The notes under the pieces: generated by a model | Database searches by the model: none | Told to the model about the DNA's origin: nothing | What the model saw: the letters and a program-made list of their open reading frames with translations, nothing else | Part shown: one piece after another, positions 27,110 to 36,205 of the stretch | Numbering within the stretch: position 1 is the stretch's first letter | Layout of the letters: each line of letters starts with the position of its first letter | From: Paraglaciecola chathamensis S18K6 | GTDB taxonomy: Bacteria; Pseudomonadota; Gammaproteobacteria; Enterobacterales; Alteromonadaceae | Assembly: GCA_000314955.1 (NCBI GenBank) | Contig: BAEM01000046.1 | Location: forward strand, 1-61,631 | DNA length: 61,631 nucleotides | Direction: 5' to 3' | Translations under genes and position numbers: made by a program

Positions 27110-28042
27110 ATGGCAACGTTTGATATCGAAATCAGTGAAGTGGGGCCAAGAGATGGCCTGCAAAGTATTAGCACTATTATGCCAACGGCTGACAAACTAG
27201 CCTGGATTGACGCGCTAGCGGCAGCTGGCGTACCTGAAATTGAAGTGGGCTCGTTTGTACCAGCTAAAGTGCTTCCTCAACTTGCGGATACCGCTGAGGT
27301 GGCCAAATATGCGCGGGAAATCGCTGGGCTGAATGTCGCTGTGTTAGTGCCGAACTATCGAGGCGCACAGAACGCCATTGAGGTAAGGCCTACCAAAATG
27401 AGTATTCCTCTGTCAGTCAGTGAAACACACAGCTTACGTAACGTTAAACGTAACCATCAGCAGGTACTTGAAGAGGTAAAACGCATTGCTGAACTGGTGA
27501 AAAGCTTACCGAAAGAGCAACGTCCGAAATTTGAAGGTGGGTTATCTACCGCCTTTGGCTGCACCATAGAAGGCGTGGTGAGTGAAGACAAAGTCGTCGA
27601 GTTAGCCATTGCATTAATGGAGGCTGGTTGTGATGAAGTGGGATTATCAGACACCACAGGATACGCCAACCCGGCGCAAGTACAGCGTCTAGTAAAGAAA
27701 GTATGGGCCGCTATAGGCAAAGAAAACCTGACGGGTATTCATCTTCACAATACGCGCGGCCAAGGATTAGCAAATGCACTGGCAGCGGTTGAAGTCGGCA
27801 TCACCACAGTCGATTCATCAATGGGGGGCATTGGTGGTTGCCCTGCAGCGCCTGGGGCGAGTGGCAATATCGTCACTGAAGATTTAGTTTTCATGCTCGA
27901 AGCCATGGGACTAAAAACCGGTATTGATTTTGACGGTTTATTTGCTGCACGAAAAATATTAGCGAATGCATTACCGAACGAGCCTCTGTACGGATTTACC
28001 CCTGATGCAGGCCTGCCAAAAGGCTTTCAACGTGCAGTGTAA
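27110..28042 (+). CDS. HMG-CoA lyase-like aldolase
   Basis: The protein has 310 residues from the ATG at 27110. A longer frame from a TTG at 27062 is rejected because the family's N terminus begins with FDIEISEVGPRDGLQ. It is a DRE-TIM barrel: the Arg-Asp pair in EVGPRDGLQ, metal-binding His pair in GIHLHNTRGQG, and the flexible-loop Cys in GIGGCPAAPGASGN. The family cleaves 3-hydroxy-3-methylglutaryl-CoA to acetyl-CoA and acetoacetate, and relatives cleave similar branched hydroxyacyl-CoAs. It is the first gene of a run with an AhpD-like protein, a GST and an oxidoreductase, and is divergent from a CoA-transferase that could supply its CoA substrate. Confidence 0.9.
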   Translation: MATFDIEISEVGPRDGLQSISTIMPTADKLAWIDALAAAGVPEIEVGSFVPAKVLPQLADTAEVAKYAREIAGLNVAVLVPNYRGAQNAIEVRPTKMSIPLSVSETHSLRNVKRNHQQVLEEVKRIAELVKSLPKEQRPKFEGGLSTAFGCTIEGVVSEDKVVELAIALMEAGCDEVGLSDTTGYANPAQVQRLVKKVWAAIGKENLTGIHLHNTRGQGLANALAAVEVGITTVDSSMGGIGGCPAAPGASGNIVTEDLVFMLEAMGLKTGIDFDGLFAARKILANALPNEPLYGFTPDAGLPKGFQRAV

Positions 28043-28098
28043 ACAAGTGAGTCCACTACATAAGTTGAGTAAGTATATTCAAACCGGAGAACAATAAT

Positions 28099-28665
28099 AT
28101 GTCACGTTTATCAGCCTTATCGATTGACGCGCTACCTGATGACCTAAAAGCCACTATGATGGCAGGTGAGAACATAATGGGGTTTACCCCCAACGACGGT
28201 TTAATCATGGCTCGCGCCCCTGAAATGCTGAATGCCTTTTTAGGCTTAGTACAGTCAATTTATCAGCCTAGCGCACTGGATAATGACTTGAAAAAGCTGC
28301 TGGGTTTAATGACCAGTAGCGCAAGTGGCTGCCAGTACTGTCAGGCGCATACTCAATATGGGGCGTTAAAACATGGTATTACCGAGCAAAAAATAGCCGC
28401 TATTTGGGAATATCAAACCAGTGACTTGTTCAGCCCAGCTGAGCGCGAAGCGCTCGATGTAGCCCGTAATGCTGCCTTAGTGCCAAATGCAGTGACCGAT
28501 GAACAGTTTGAACGGCTTAAATCGCATTTTAGCGAAGTGCAGATAGTAGAAATAGTTGGCGTGATTTCATTGTTCGGCTTTTTGAATCGCTGGAATGCCA
28601 CGTTTAAAACCGATATTGAAGCGGCTCCAGCGATGGCCAGCGCAAAATTTACTAGCGTTGTTTAA
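28099..28665 (+). CDS. Carboxymuconolactone decarboxylase/AhpD-like protein
   Basis: This 188-aa all-helical protein carries the AhpD-type redox motif C78-Q-Y-C81 followed by H84 (SGCQYCQAHTQYGALKHG). Members act as alkylhydroperoxidase-like thiol proteins or as decarboxylases; the CxxC-x2-H arrangement here favours the redox type. Gene spacing of 56 bp from the lyase and the GGAG ribosome site suggest the same transcript. It may protect against peroxides or quinones produced by the pathway (inference). Confidence 0.88.
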   Translation: MSRLSALSIDALPDDLKATMMAGENIMGFTPNDGLIMARAPEMLNAFLGLVQSIYQPSALDNDLKKLLGLMTSSASGCQYCQAHTQYGALKHGITEQKIAAIWEYQTSDLFSPAEREALDVARNAALVPNAVTDEQFERLKSHFSEVQIVEIVGVISLFGFLNRWNATFKTDIEAAPAMASAKFTSVV

Positions 28666-28758
28666 CACGATAAATAACAGCGCGAGCATAGTTCTTGAAA
28701 TTAGGTCATTCGAATAATAATTACCGTTGTGTCACGGTGAAAATAATGGGGGAATTAA

Positions 28759-29406
28759 ATGCAGTTAATCAACCTTGATCATTCACCATACGCTACGCGT
28801 GTGCGCATATTGATCCGCAAAAAGCAGTTAGATATTGCGATAGTGGCTCCCACTTTAGCCTTGAAAACGCCAGAATTTTTGGCTGCTTACCCTCTTGGTA
28901 AAATACCCTTGCTTGGGCTAGATAACGGGCAATATCTACCAGAATCGATAGCCATAATGGAATATCTAGAGGATGCTTATCCAACACTAACATTTAGACC
29001 TAATGACCCGCTAGCAACGGCTCAATCTCGCGTATTGGCTAGCTTTACGGATACGCATTTAGCGCCTGCTTTGTTGCCGTATTTTAAGGCGATGATGTTG
29101 CCGGAATTTACCTTTGATGAAAACGCACAATATGACGTGGTAAGAGCCACGCTTGAAAAGCTCGATCAGTGGCTTGCAACAAATGCCGACATGGGAAGCC
29201 AGGCGCTCTCCTTGGGCGACATTGTGCTGGCCCCTACATTCTGGTGGGTTGATGTCACCGTAGGCGCAAAGGCAAAGAGCGAGATAACCAACGGATTGCA
29301 TAGCCTAAACCAATGGTGGGACTGGGTGCGCAGTGACGCTGATGTTCAAAACGGACTTAGTGAAATGGCCAGTGCTTTTGCGGCTTTTCAACGCCAACAA
29401 GCGTGA
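28759..29406 (+). CDS. Glutathione S-transferase family protein
   Basis: This 215-aa protein has a thioredoxin-fold N-terminal domain (1-80) with the active-site region LDHSPYATRVR, the cis-Pro in LGKIPLLGL and the ESIAIMEYLEDAYP motif for glutathione gamma-glutamyl binding. The helical C-terminal domain (90-210) is normal. It could conjugate glutathione to, or isomerise, an electrophilic intermediate (maleylacetate-type isomerases belong to the same superfamily). It lies between the AhpD-like and oxidoreductase genes, with GGGGGA before the ATG. Confidence 0.88.
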   Translation: MQLINLDHSPYATRVRILIRKKQLDIAIVAPTLALKTPEFLAAYPLGKIPLLGLDNGQYLPESIAIMEYLEDAYPTLTFRPNDPLATAQSRVLASFTDTHLAPALLPYFKAMMLPEFTFDENAQYDVVRATLEKLDQWLATNADMGSQALSLGDIVLAPTFWWVDVTVGAKAKSEITNGLHSLNQWWDWVRSDADVQNGLSEMASAFAAFQRQQA

Positions 29407-29445
29407 TACACCACACTAACAATAAACAAACGCGGAAAATTAAAC

Positions 29446-30438
29446 ATGAAAGAAAATATTCAGGTACAGCTCGCTTCAACACCAGAGTCACAACCGCAGC
29501 CGCAACACTTTAGTGTTGTCAAAGGCGACATGCCCAAAGCGCAAGATAAACAAATTCTATGTGAAACTTTGTATTTGTCACTCGACCCCTATATGCGCAG
29601 TCAAATTGCTGGCCGTCATATGTCTGGCTCGGTTAACCCTGGTGATGTTATGCGCGGTGAAACCGTGAGTAAAGTCGTTGAATCTCATCATTCTGATTTT
29701 CAAGAGGGGGATTTAGTGCGCTGCTTTGGGGGTTGGCAAAACTACTCGGTGCATGATGGCGATAGTGTTTTTAAAATTCAAAAAGAAATTGCTAACCCAT
29801 CGTATGCCTTGTCAGCCCTCGGCATGCCGGGCCTAACGGCGTACGCGGGTATGATTTGGCAAGCTCAACCGAAAGCGGGTGATGTGGTAGTCCTTCCAGC
29901 GGCAATCGGCGGTGTAGGATCAGTCGCTGGGCAGTTAGCAAAAATACACGGCTGTACCGTTATCGGTATTGCTGGTACAGACGAAAAGTGTGATTACGCT
30001 GTAAAAAACCTTGGTTACGACGCCTGTATTAATCGTAAAAAAGGTGACTTGGGTCAGCAGCTTGATGAGTTGTGCCCGAACGGTATTGACATCTTTTTTG
30101 ATTTAGTTGGCGGCGATATGCTGAATACTGTTTCTGAAAGATTGGCCGTTGGTGCCCGAGTGATATTGTGTGGCCTAATGGCCGACTATAACAAAACGAC
30201 GCGCAGTATGGGGCCGCCTCCTGCTATGTGGATAAAAGCCCGTGCTATCGTTTATGGCTTGGTGGTGTATGATTTTGAGCCACGCCGAGATGAGTTTGTC
30301 GATGCCTGCGTAAACTACATAAAAGAAGGGAAACTAACAGTGCGCGAAGATGTTGCCAATGGGTTGGTTGAAGCGCCTGAAGCATTCTGTCGTTTGATGC
30401 GCGGCGAAAATATGGGCAAATCAGTGGTCAAGATTTAG
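29446..30438 (+). CDS. Zinc-independent MDR oxidoreductase (CurA/leukotriene reductase type)
   Basis: This 330-aa protein belongs to the zinc-free medium-chain dehydrogenases. The N-terminal domain has LYLSLDPYMRSQIAG, typical of prostaglandin/2-alkenal reductases. The Rossmann motif AAIGGVGSVAGQLAK lies near residue 155 and the ending GENMGKSVVKI is family-like. It should reduce the double bond of an alpha,beta-unsaturated ketone or aldehyde with NADPH. It is the last gene before a convergent terminator and 39 bp after the GST gene, so it closes the operon that starts with the HMG-CoA lyase-like gene. Confidence 0.9.
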   Translation: MKENIQVQLASTPESQPQPQHFSVVKGDMPKAQDKQILCETLYLSLDPYMRSQIAGRHMSGSVNPGDVMRGETVSKVVESHHSDFQEGDLVRCFGGWQNYSVHDGDSVFKIQKEIANPSYALSALGMPGLTAYAGMIWQAQPKAGDVVVLPAAIGGVGSVAGQLAKIHGCTVIGIAGTDEKCDYAVKNLGYDACINRKKGDLGQQLDELCPNGIDIFFDLVGGDMLNTVSERLAVGARVILCGLMADYNKTTRSMGPPPAMWIKARAIVYGLVVYDFEPRRDEFVDACVNYIKEGKLTVREDVANGLVEAPEAFCRLMRGENMGKSVVKI

Positions 30439-30493
30439 CCCGGTCAGCTTGCCATCATGCCTTGTGCTTTATTGACCGCGCTTGCGGCGGTGA

Positions 30494-30543
30494 ACAAAAA
30501 AGAGATCTGATAGCGTTTTAACGAAAAATAAACGTATCAGATC
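30494..30543 (-). terminator. Terminator between convergent oxidoreductase and cohesin-like genes
   Basis: GATCTGATA (30504-30512) pairs with TATCAGATC (30535-30543), extended inward by CGTTT/AAACG. On the minus strand the stem is followed by TTTTTT, so it mainly serves the cohesin-like gene. Confidence 0.85.
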
Positions 30544-30575
30544 CCTTCAGCCTTTTAAGTACTCTTATAAAGTGC

Positions 30576-31175
30576 TTAATTCAAACGATTTAGCTTGCTT
30601 CGCGCTTTGCGTGTACGAAAAGCCATAAATGCAAATCCAGCGAATAAAATGCCTAACGCGCTAGGCTCTGGTACTGCATTTGGGTTATTCACTGTGATGC
30701 GCGCACTGTTAAAGTCAACATCTGTAATCTCATTGCCGTCTTGGTCGCCGAGTAACACTGAATCAAAGGCCACCGAGCTGCTACCATAGTTTGTGCCGGT
30801 AAACTCGATAGTGAACAGTAGAAATTCACTGGCTTGGTTGTCAATCAAGTATTGTGCTTCTTCTAGAGATGACTCGAGAACGGCATGTAGGTTAGCACCA
30901 GATGAGAATTCATCTTGAAAACTAAACCCTAGCTCTGTACCGAAGATGATATTGCTTACCGACAAAATAGAGTCGTTGAAAGCAAGCTCAAAATCAAACG
31001 CACCTAAATACTGATCGGTCGCAAAATCAGAAATGGATACATCAATGCTAGCGGTATCACCGAGCTCAATGGTTTGTGAACTTGGCGTCATGGTGATTAA
31101 CGCGGCATTTGCAGATTGTGCCACAAGACCTAGTGCAATTAGGGCATAGCAAGCGTACTTAACTTTATTTAACAT
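30576..31175 (-). CDS. Cohesin-like PEP-CTERM protein (second pair)
   Basis: This 199-aa protein has a signal peptide (1-24, ending SANA), then a cohesin-like domain (about 28-165: SQTIELGDTASIDVSISDF, LGAFDFELAFNDSILSV, LLFTIEFTGTNYGSSSVAF, and the closing strand ARITV). It ends with a canonical PEP-CTERM signal: VPEPSALG, a hydrophobic helix, and FRTRKARSK. It would be handled by an exosortase. The gene follows the dockerin-tailed IgGFc-binding-like gene by 49 bp on the same strand with a strong AGAGGAA site, mirroring the pair at 1-3070. Cohesin assignment rests on strand pattern; the PEP-CTERM call is secure. Confidence 0.8.
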   Translation of the reverse strand: MLNKVKYACYALIALGLVAQSANAALITMTPSSQTIELGDTASIDVSISDFATDQYLGAFDFELAFNDSILSVSNIIFGTELGFSFQDEFSSGANLHAVLESSLEEAQYLIDNQASEFLLFTIEFTGTNYGSSSVAFDSVLLGDQDGNEITDVDFNSARITVNNPNAVPEPSALGILFAGFAFMAFRTRKARSKLNRLN

Positions 31176-31224
31176 GTTTCATTCCTCTTGAGTTAACCTT
31201 CTTTACTTTTTAATGCAGCAATTT

Positions 31225-33096
31225 CTACAGAACAGCACAACGATTTTGCGTACATTGAATGGCGCATTGTCTGAAGTCTAGGGTATTGATCACGCCATTT
31301 CCGTCGTTATCACGCAGATCGCCAGGTAAAGCCGACATGTTGCGGGCAGCACGGATCATCATTAAATCATCCATATCAACGTTCATATCGCCGTCTATGT
31401 CACAGGCCATGGCCTCTTCATCGGTGAATTCAATTTCTAATGCACAAGTATTACCCGCACCATCGACCCCTTCAATGCTCGCTGAACCAGGCTGGGATCC
31501 ATCGATTCTTGTAGCACTGACGCTGACACTGCCATCGCCTGCGGCAAATGGGCTTACTGATATACTGACGTTGGTTGAAGACAATGTATTGACGAAAAAT
31601 ACCCCAGTATCGGCATCTAATACCCCGTTATTGTTGGCATCTTCGCCTGGATCTAACTGGCCGTTATTATTAAGATCTTCATCATTGGTATTGTCACTCA
31701 CGCTGCCACTGGCCATATCGCCATTCATGGTCACAGAGCACACTGGTGGGAATGGGTCACCCTGAGAATTAATAAAGCCAAATAAAGCACCACCTGGATA
31801 AATATACGAATCAAATCCATTGTACCCCTCGACCGTAATGCCGTGCGGATTAAGAGACGAAGTCGTGTGAGTACCTTGGGTTAATTCAATCACTGCAGAG
31901 GAAAACGGTATATCGTCAAAGGGGGTGAAGTCGCCAGCGGGCACCGGAACCCCATCAAGTAAGAGCGAACCTACATCAGCATTGGCGGCAATGATGGTGG
32001 CAAAATTTTGCACAAATTGCGAATCACCTACAGTCGAAAATGTATAGTCAGTTAAGTATTGCTCTGATGGGATCATATTACCCATTGCAGGGTCGCCTAG
32101 TGTTGCACCAGGGGAACTTTGTCCAGGCATATATTGGGTCACGAAGATAGGGTTATCGCCGCTAAACGACAGGTTGCCAGTGAGCAGTGGCGTTTCAATA
32201 AACTCGCCGCGATTAATCGTACCTTGAAATATGCCATTTATCTCAACTGACGTATTGTCTTCAGATGCCACTATTCGGTAAATAGTGCCCGATGGGCGAT
32301 TAGGTAGGTTTGTAGCTGATGCGGTTAAACCCCATGATTGAACAGGTTGAGCCACTTCGTATATGTGGTCGCATGCTGATGTGTTGTTCGGTACATTTGT
32401 ACATCTATTGCCATTTACTAAACCAACAGGCCTCGTTGCTTCAATAATTGTACCAGTCAACGAACCCGCTGGACCGGTGGTTGCAGACTCGCCATAGTAA
32501 ATCTCGCCTCTATTAAGCGTGACATCAAAGGGAGTGCTCGCCACATGCCCATTTAAATCGTTGTTTGGGGTTATGGTAACAACTGTGTTGTCTTGGGAAG
32601 CATAAACAGCGAACTGTGAACTAAACAATGGGTTATAAGTAGAGACGATATATTGTGTATTCATCGTATCGACGGGCAAGCCTAAAGCAGCATCAGAACT
32701 TTGCGCTCTTCTATTAACCGTATAAACCACAAACTCTTCAGTGGCTATCGCGTGTATAGCGTTGTCTCGAATAGTATTAGGTGTCGCGTTTGAAATCGCC
32801 GTGATCGGAATAGCAACGACAGTAACGCTACCAGGTACTACATTTTCGACAGTGGTAAAGGTCGGGCTGTTCATTGGGTAGTTGATGGTAACTTGAGTGG
32901 CAATATCTCCAGTTAGGTGAATTTCAACGTCTCCTGAGCTATCGAAATTTGGCGTAAAGGCCAAAATAAACTCAGTTCCTTTGTTGTCAATTTGTTGGGC
33001 GTTTGCTTGCAGCGCGCTAACGCCGAGTAACCAAGCACACATTACGAGCAAGGTCTTCAGTTGGGACGAATGATTTAGTAGATTTAGGCAACGCAT
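31225..33096 (-). CDS. IgGFc-binding-like secreted protein with C-terminal dockerin-like module
   Basis: This 623-aa protein has a signal peptide to about residue 34 (LQANA). Residues about 38-440 read as an IgGFc-binding N-terminal-type domain: GTEFILAFTPNF, EEFVVYTVNRR, TMNTQYIVSTY, then repeated beta segments. A short region with Ca-binding-like DNTNDEDLNNNGQLDPGED follows at about 475-500. The last 60 residues form two dockerin calcium loops (DIDGDMNVDMDD and DNDGNGVINTLD) framed by ACD and C-x3-C-x4-C, the same Cys pattern as in the gene at the left edge. It is probably a surface adhesin docked to the cohesin-like protein encoded 49 bp downstream. AAGGAT precedes the ATG. Confidence 0.82.
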   Translation of the reverse strand: MRCLNLLNHSSQLKTLLVMCAWLLGVSALQANAQQIDNKGTEFILAFTPNFDSSGDVEIHLTGDIATQVTINYPMNSPTFTTVENVVPGSVTVVAIPITAISNATPNTIRDNAIHAIATEEFVVYTVNRRAQSSDAALGLPVDTMNTQYIVSTYNPLFSSQFAVYASQDNTVVTITPNNDLNGHVASTPFDVTLNRGEIYYGESATTGPAGSLTGTIIEATRPVGLVNGNRCTNVPNNTSACDHIYEVAQPVQSWGLTASATNLPNRPSGTIYRIVASEDNTSVEINGIFQGTINRGEFIETPLLTGNLSFSGDNPIFVTQYMPGQSSPGATLGDPAMGNMIPSEQYLTDYTFSTVGDSQFVQNFATIIAANADVGSLLLDGVPVPAGDFTPFDDIPFSSAVIELTQGTHTTSSLNPHGITVEGYNGFDSYIYPGGALFGFINSQGDPFPPVCSVTMNGDMASGSVSDNTNDEDLNNNGQLDPGEDANNNGVLDADTGVFFVNTLSSTNVSISVSPFAAGDGSVSVSATRIDGSQPGSASIEGVDGAGNTCALEIEFTDEEAMACDIDGDMNVDMDDLMMIRAARNMSALPGDLRDNDGNGVINTLDFRQCAIQCTQNRCAVL

Positions 33097-33850
33097 AATT
33101 AATTATCCTTAATTATCTTAACGTGTTGAATGTGAGTATTTAAATTATCAGGGCGGCGACCTAGAACATCTAACTACTGAAACAACTAACAACTAAAACA
33201 TCAAAGATAGGGTTTGCCGAACCGTACAGCTCAAACTCTACTAAGCATTATTTACGCCAAGCGATATTTAAACTATTAAATCATCTACTTAGAGATAGAT
33301 TCAGTTTAGAAAGTGAGTAAATGTAAAGGAGTTTGACAGGATACGGGTCTATTAGTGGGTTAACGCTGAATTGTTCGAGACTTTTATTTACCACAGTTAA
33401 ATGGCAGAAAAGGAAGGTGTAGAAGACTTTCGAATACTTACCGCCCACCTATTTTAGAATTATAAATCAATTAGTTACCCGTATTATCATGTGATCTTGA
33501 TCTTGTTGCTATTACCACTGCGACCGAAAAGTGTACGACAGAAAATGGCATAAATATCGAATTGTACAATTTTTCGACTCCTTGCTCGTTACACCCAAAA
33601 GTTCTTAAAACCTCCTTTTAAGGGGCATTTGTTCTAATAGAGAATATTAAAATGGGTGTTAATAATTTACCCGAAAACACTGTGTTGATAATAATTAAAT
33701 TAATTTTGTTAATTTTATCAAAAGCTTATGCATTTTTTATCATTAAATTTGCGCTCAAACTTTAACCACTTCATGGCTTGACTTTGCTTAATGTTATAAT
33801 AATATGTCAATAGGCTCATGACAGATTAAAATAATATAAAGGGGACATCT
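33097..33850. other. Long AT-rich divergent intergenic region
   Basis: This 754-bp region, between the dockerin-tailed gene and the TonB receptor gene, has no plausible gene. It includes a small hairpin CTTAAAA-CCTCC-TTTTAAG at 33604-33622 and promoter-like TATAAT at 33795-33800, but no well-spaced -35 partner. The last bases hold the strong AGGGG ribosome site for the receptor. Its length suggests regulated expression. Confidence 0.5.
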
Positions 33851-36124
33851 ATGAGTAAGTCTATAAAGAAAGGGTACCTTGCAACTGTAATTGCAGCTGT
33901 TCTTGCAACGTCGATTTCACCTGTGTTGGCTCAAGTTGCCCCAGAAGAGGAAAATTCGGTTTCAGCCAGTAGCGCTGCTGCAAAAGGTGGCGATGCTTTA
34001 AAAGGTGACGACGCTGCAAACGGTGGCGATGATTTAAAAGGTAAAGAGCTGGAAAAAATCGTGGTTACTGCTCAAAGACGTGCACAGTCGATTCAAGAAG
34101 TCCCCGTGGCGGTCACCTCTATTGGCGCTGCGGATTTAGAGCTAAAACAAGTCACTAATGTTTTGGACTTACAATATGAAATTCCCAACATCAGCCTAGC
34201 CACAAATACCGGTACAGCCAGCGGTGCCAGAATCTTTTTACGCGGGGTAGGAGAGGACGAGTCCCGGGTGTCTGCTGACCCCGCGGTCGGTGTGTACGTC
34301 GATGGCGTATATGTTGGCCGTCAAGTAGGTGCTCTATTTGATTTAGTTGATCTAGAGCGAGTGGAAGTGTTGCGCGGCCCGCAAGGGACCTTATATGGGC
34401 GAAATTCAAATGGTGGCGCCATTAAACTGATTAGCAAATCGCCTGAACTAAACGAAAATTATGGCTTAGTTAAGGCCACTGTAGGTAGTGACGGCCGCTT
34501 AGATGGGCGCTTCACCGGTAACCTCGGTTTATCTGATAGCAGCGCGATACGAGCAACAGTATTAAGCAAATCTCGTGACGGCTTTCATACAGTCAATCCA
34601 AATGGTGACTTTGCCGACCAAGCGGGCACCGAAGCGGGCGAAAAAGACACCAAGGCATTGCGCATCGCTTTATACACCGAGTTTAACGAAGATTGGAATA
34701 TGAATCTTGCGGTTGATTACACCAAAGACGATTCAGACCCCGTACCAGATTCCGTTGCGTTGGCGAATGATGCAGACAACAATTTATTTACTATTGAACC
34801 CGTGCCCGGTGTGACATGTTCAGCTGCAACGCCAGCTGCATTTTTGAGCTTAGGGTGTTTCAATGATTATCGCAGTGAAGTGGAAACCAGTGGTTTATCA
34901 CTAAATGTACAAGGTCAAATTGGTGAGTATGACCTTAGCTTTCTAACGGGTTATCGTCAGATGGAAGATGACCTATCGAGTCGTATTGGTTTTCCATATA
35001 GTCAACAGACTGATCAAGATCAGTTCAGCCAAGAGGTCACCTTAACATCCAATTACGAAGGGGCTTTTAACTTTGTCACTGGTGTTTATTACTTCACAGA
35101 AGATGTGCAAATGGACTCAATATTTGTATTCCCTTCTGAGTTAGGTGTTGAAACCGATGCCTATGCTGCGTTTTTTCAGAGCACCTATGAGTTCAATGAA
35201 ACCTTAACTTTGACTACGGGTATTCGCTACACAGATGAAACCAAAGCGATTGACGCTCTAATGCCCGTCAGCGGCGGTAATCGGAATGAGGAGCTCGATT
35301 TTAGCAATACCACTTACAATATTGCCTTGAATAATCAATTCTCCGAAGACGTTATGGGGTATGTGTCATACTCAACAGGCTTTAAGAGTGGTGGTTGGTC
35401 ACCGGATTGCTTCGGTGTTGAAACCGCTTGCTTTTTACCGGTCGACGAAGAAGAACTAGATGCATTTGAAATTGGCGTACGCAGTGATTTGTTGGACAAC
35501 CGCCTGCGCTTAAACGCCACTTATTTCTATAACAATTACGATAATTTGCAAATTGCTTCCACGGTGCCGGGGTTGGGGTTCACACGCTTTAATGTAGATG
35601 AAACCAAGATCAGCGGTATCGAGCTTGAGGCGTTGTTTGAAGTCTCTGAGAGTCTTACAGTCAATGTTACATTCGGTACGATCGACGGTGAGTATAAAGA
35701 AATGACACTTGCGCAAGCTGGTGGCCTAACTAACAGCGGGTCAAGCCCTGGTTGTAACGGTGAGGTCTCTATCGAGTGTGCCAAAGCATTGGAGCTTAAA
35801 AATGCTCCTGATTATAAAGGCACCATCGGCTTTACCCATAGAATGCCGATTGCGCAGGGCTTACTTACCAGCCGCATTGATTTCTCGTTTGAAGATGATT
35901 CTTACAGCTTAGTGGCAAATGCGCCGGCCCACGCTCTTACATCTGTGGGCACTATCATTAACGCACGTATCGCTTACGAGCCTGACAGTGAAAAATGGGC
36001 CGTGGCACTATGGGGTAAAAACCTGGGCGATGAAGTGTATGCAAGAGCCGCTGCAGCAGGAGATTTTACTCAGTATGTGGCTGATCCGCTTACCTGGGGG
36101 GCCGACTTCGAATATAGATTTTAA
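33851..36124 (+). CDS. TonB-dependent outer-membrane receptor
   Basis: This 757-aa protein has a signal peptide (to about residue 27, PVLAQ). A short linker with repeated GGD-x-L-K-G-D-D units follows, then the TonB box LEKIVVTAQRR, a plug domain (RIFLRGVGEDESR, VYVDGVYVGRQVG, VEVLRGPQGTLYGRNSNGGAI) and a beta-barrel ending in the terminal Phe (ADFEYRF). It imports a substrate across the outer membrane using TonB energy. It resembles the many receptors placed near aromatic or complex-substrate catabolic genes, not a clear siderophore receptor. A terminator follows, so the next gene may have its own promoter. Confidence 0.93.
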   Translation: MSKSIKKGYLATVIAAVLATSISPVLAQVAPEEENSVSASSAAAKGGDALKGDDAANGGDDLKGKELEKIVVTAQRRAQSIQEVPVAVTSIGAADLELKQVTNVLDLQYEIPNISLATNTGTASGARIFLRGVGEDESRVSADPAVGVYVDGVYVGRQVGALFDLVDLERVEVLRGPQGTLYGRNSNGGAIKLISKSPELNENYGLVKATVGSDGRLDGRFTGNLGLSDSSAIRATVLSKSRDGFHTVNPNGDFADQAGTEAGEKDTKALRIALYTEFNEDWNMNLAVDYTKDDSDPVPDSVALANDADNNLFTIEPVPGVTCSAATPAAFLSLGCFNDYRSEVETSGLSLNVQGQIGEYDLSFLTGYRQMEDDLSSRIGFPYSQQTDQDQFSQEVTLTSNYEGAFNFVTGVYYFTEDVQMDSIFVFPSELGVETDAYAAFFQSTYEFNETLTLTTGIRYTDETKAIDALMPVSGGNRNEELDFSNTTYNIALNNQFSEDVMGYVSYSTGFKSGGWSPDCFGVETACFLPVDEEELDAFEIGVRSDLLDNRLRLNATYFYNNYDNLQIASTVPGLGFTRFNVDETKISGIELEALFEVSESLTVNVTFGTIDGEYKEMTLAQAGGLTNSGSSPGCNGEVSIECAKALELKNAPDYKGTIGFTHRMPIAQGLLTSRIDFSFEDDSYSLVANAPAHALTSVGTIINARIAYEPDSEKWAVALWGKNLGDEVYARAAAAGDFTQYVADPLTWGADFEYRF

Positions 36125-36134
36125 AGCTTATATT

Positions 36135-36166
36135 GCCCCTAGCGCCTTTGGTTGTAGGGGCTTTTC
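36135..36166 (+). terminator. Terminator after TonB receptor gene
   Basis: GCCCCTA (36135-36141) pairs with TAGGGGC (36155-36161) around a 13-base loop, followed by TTTT. Confidence 0.75.
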
Positions 36167-36205
36167 TATCTTTATTTAACACAGCGCTACCCTAGCGGAG
36201 TTATC

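Noticed and set aside
33778-33800. Sigma-70 promoter for the first TonB receptor
   Set aside because: TTGACT and TATAAT are separated by only 11 bp, which is too short for a normal promoter.
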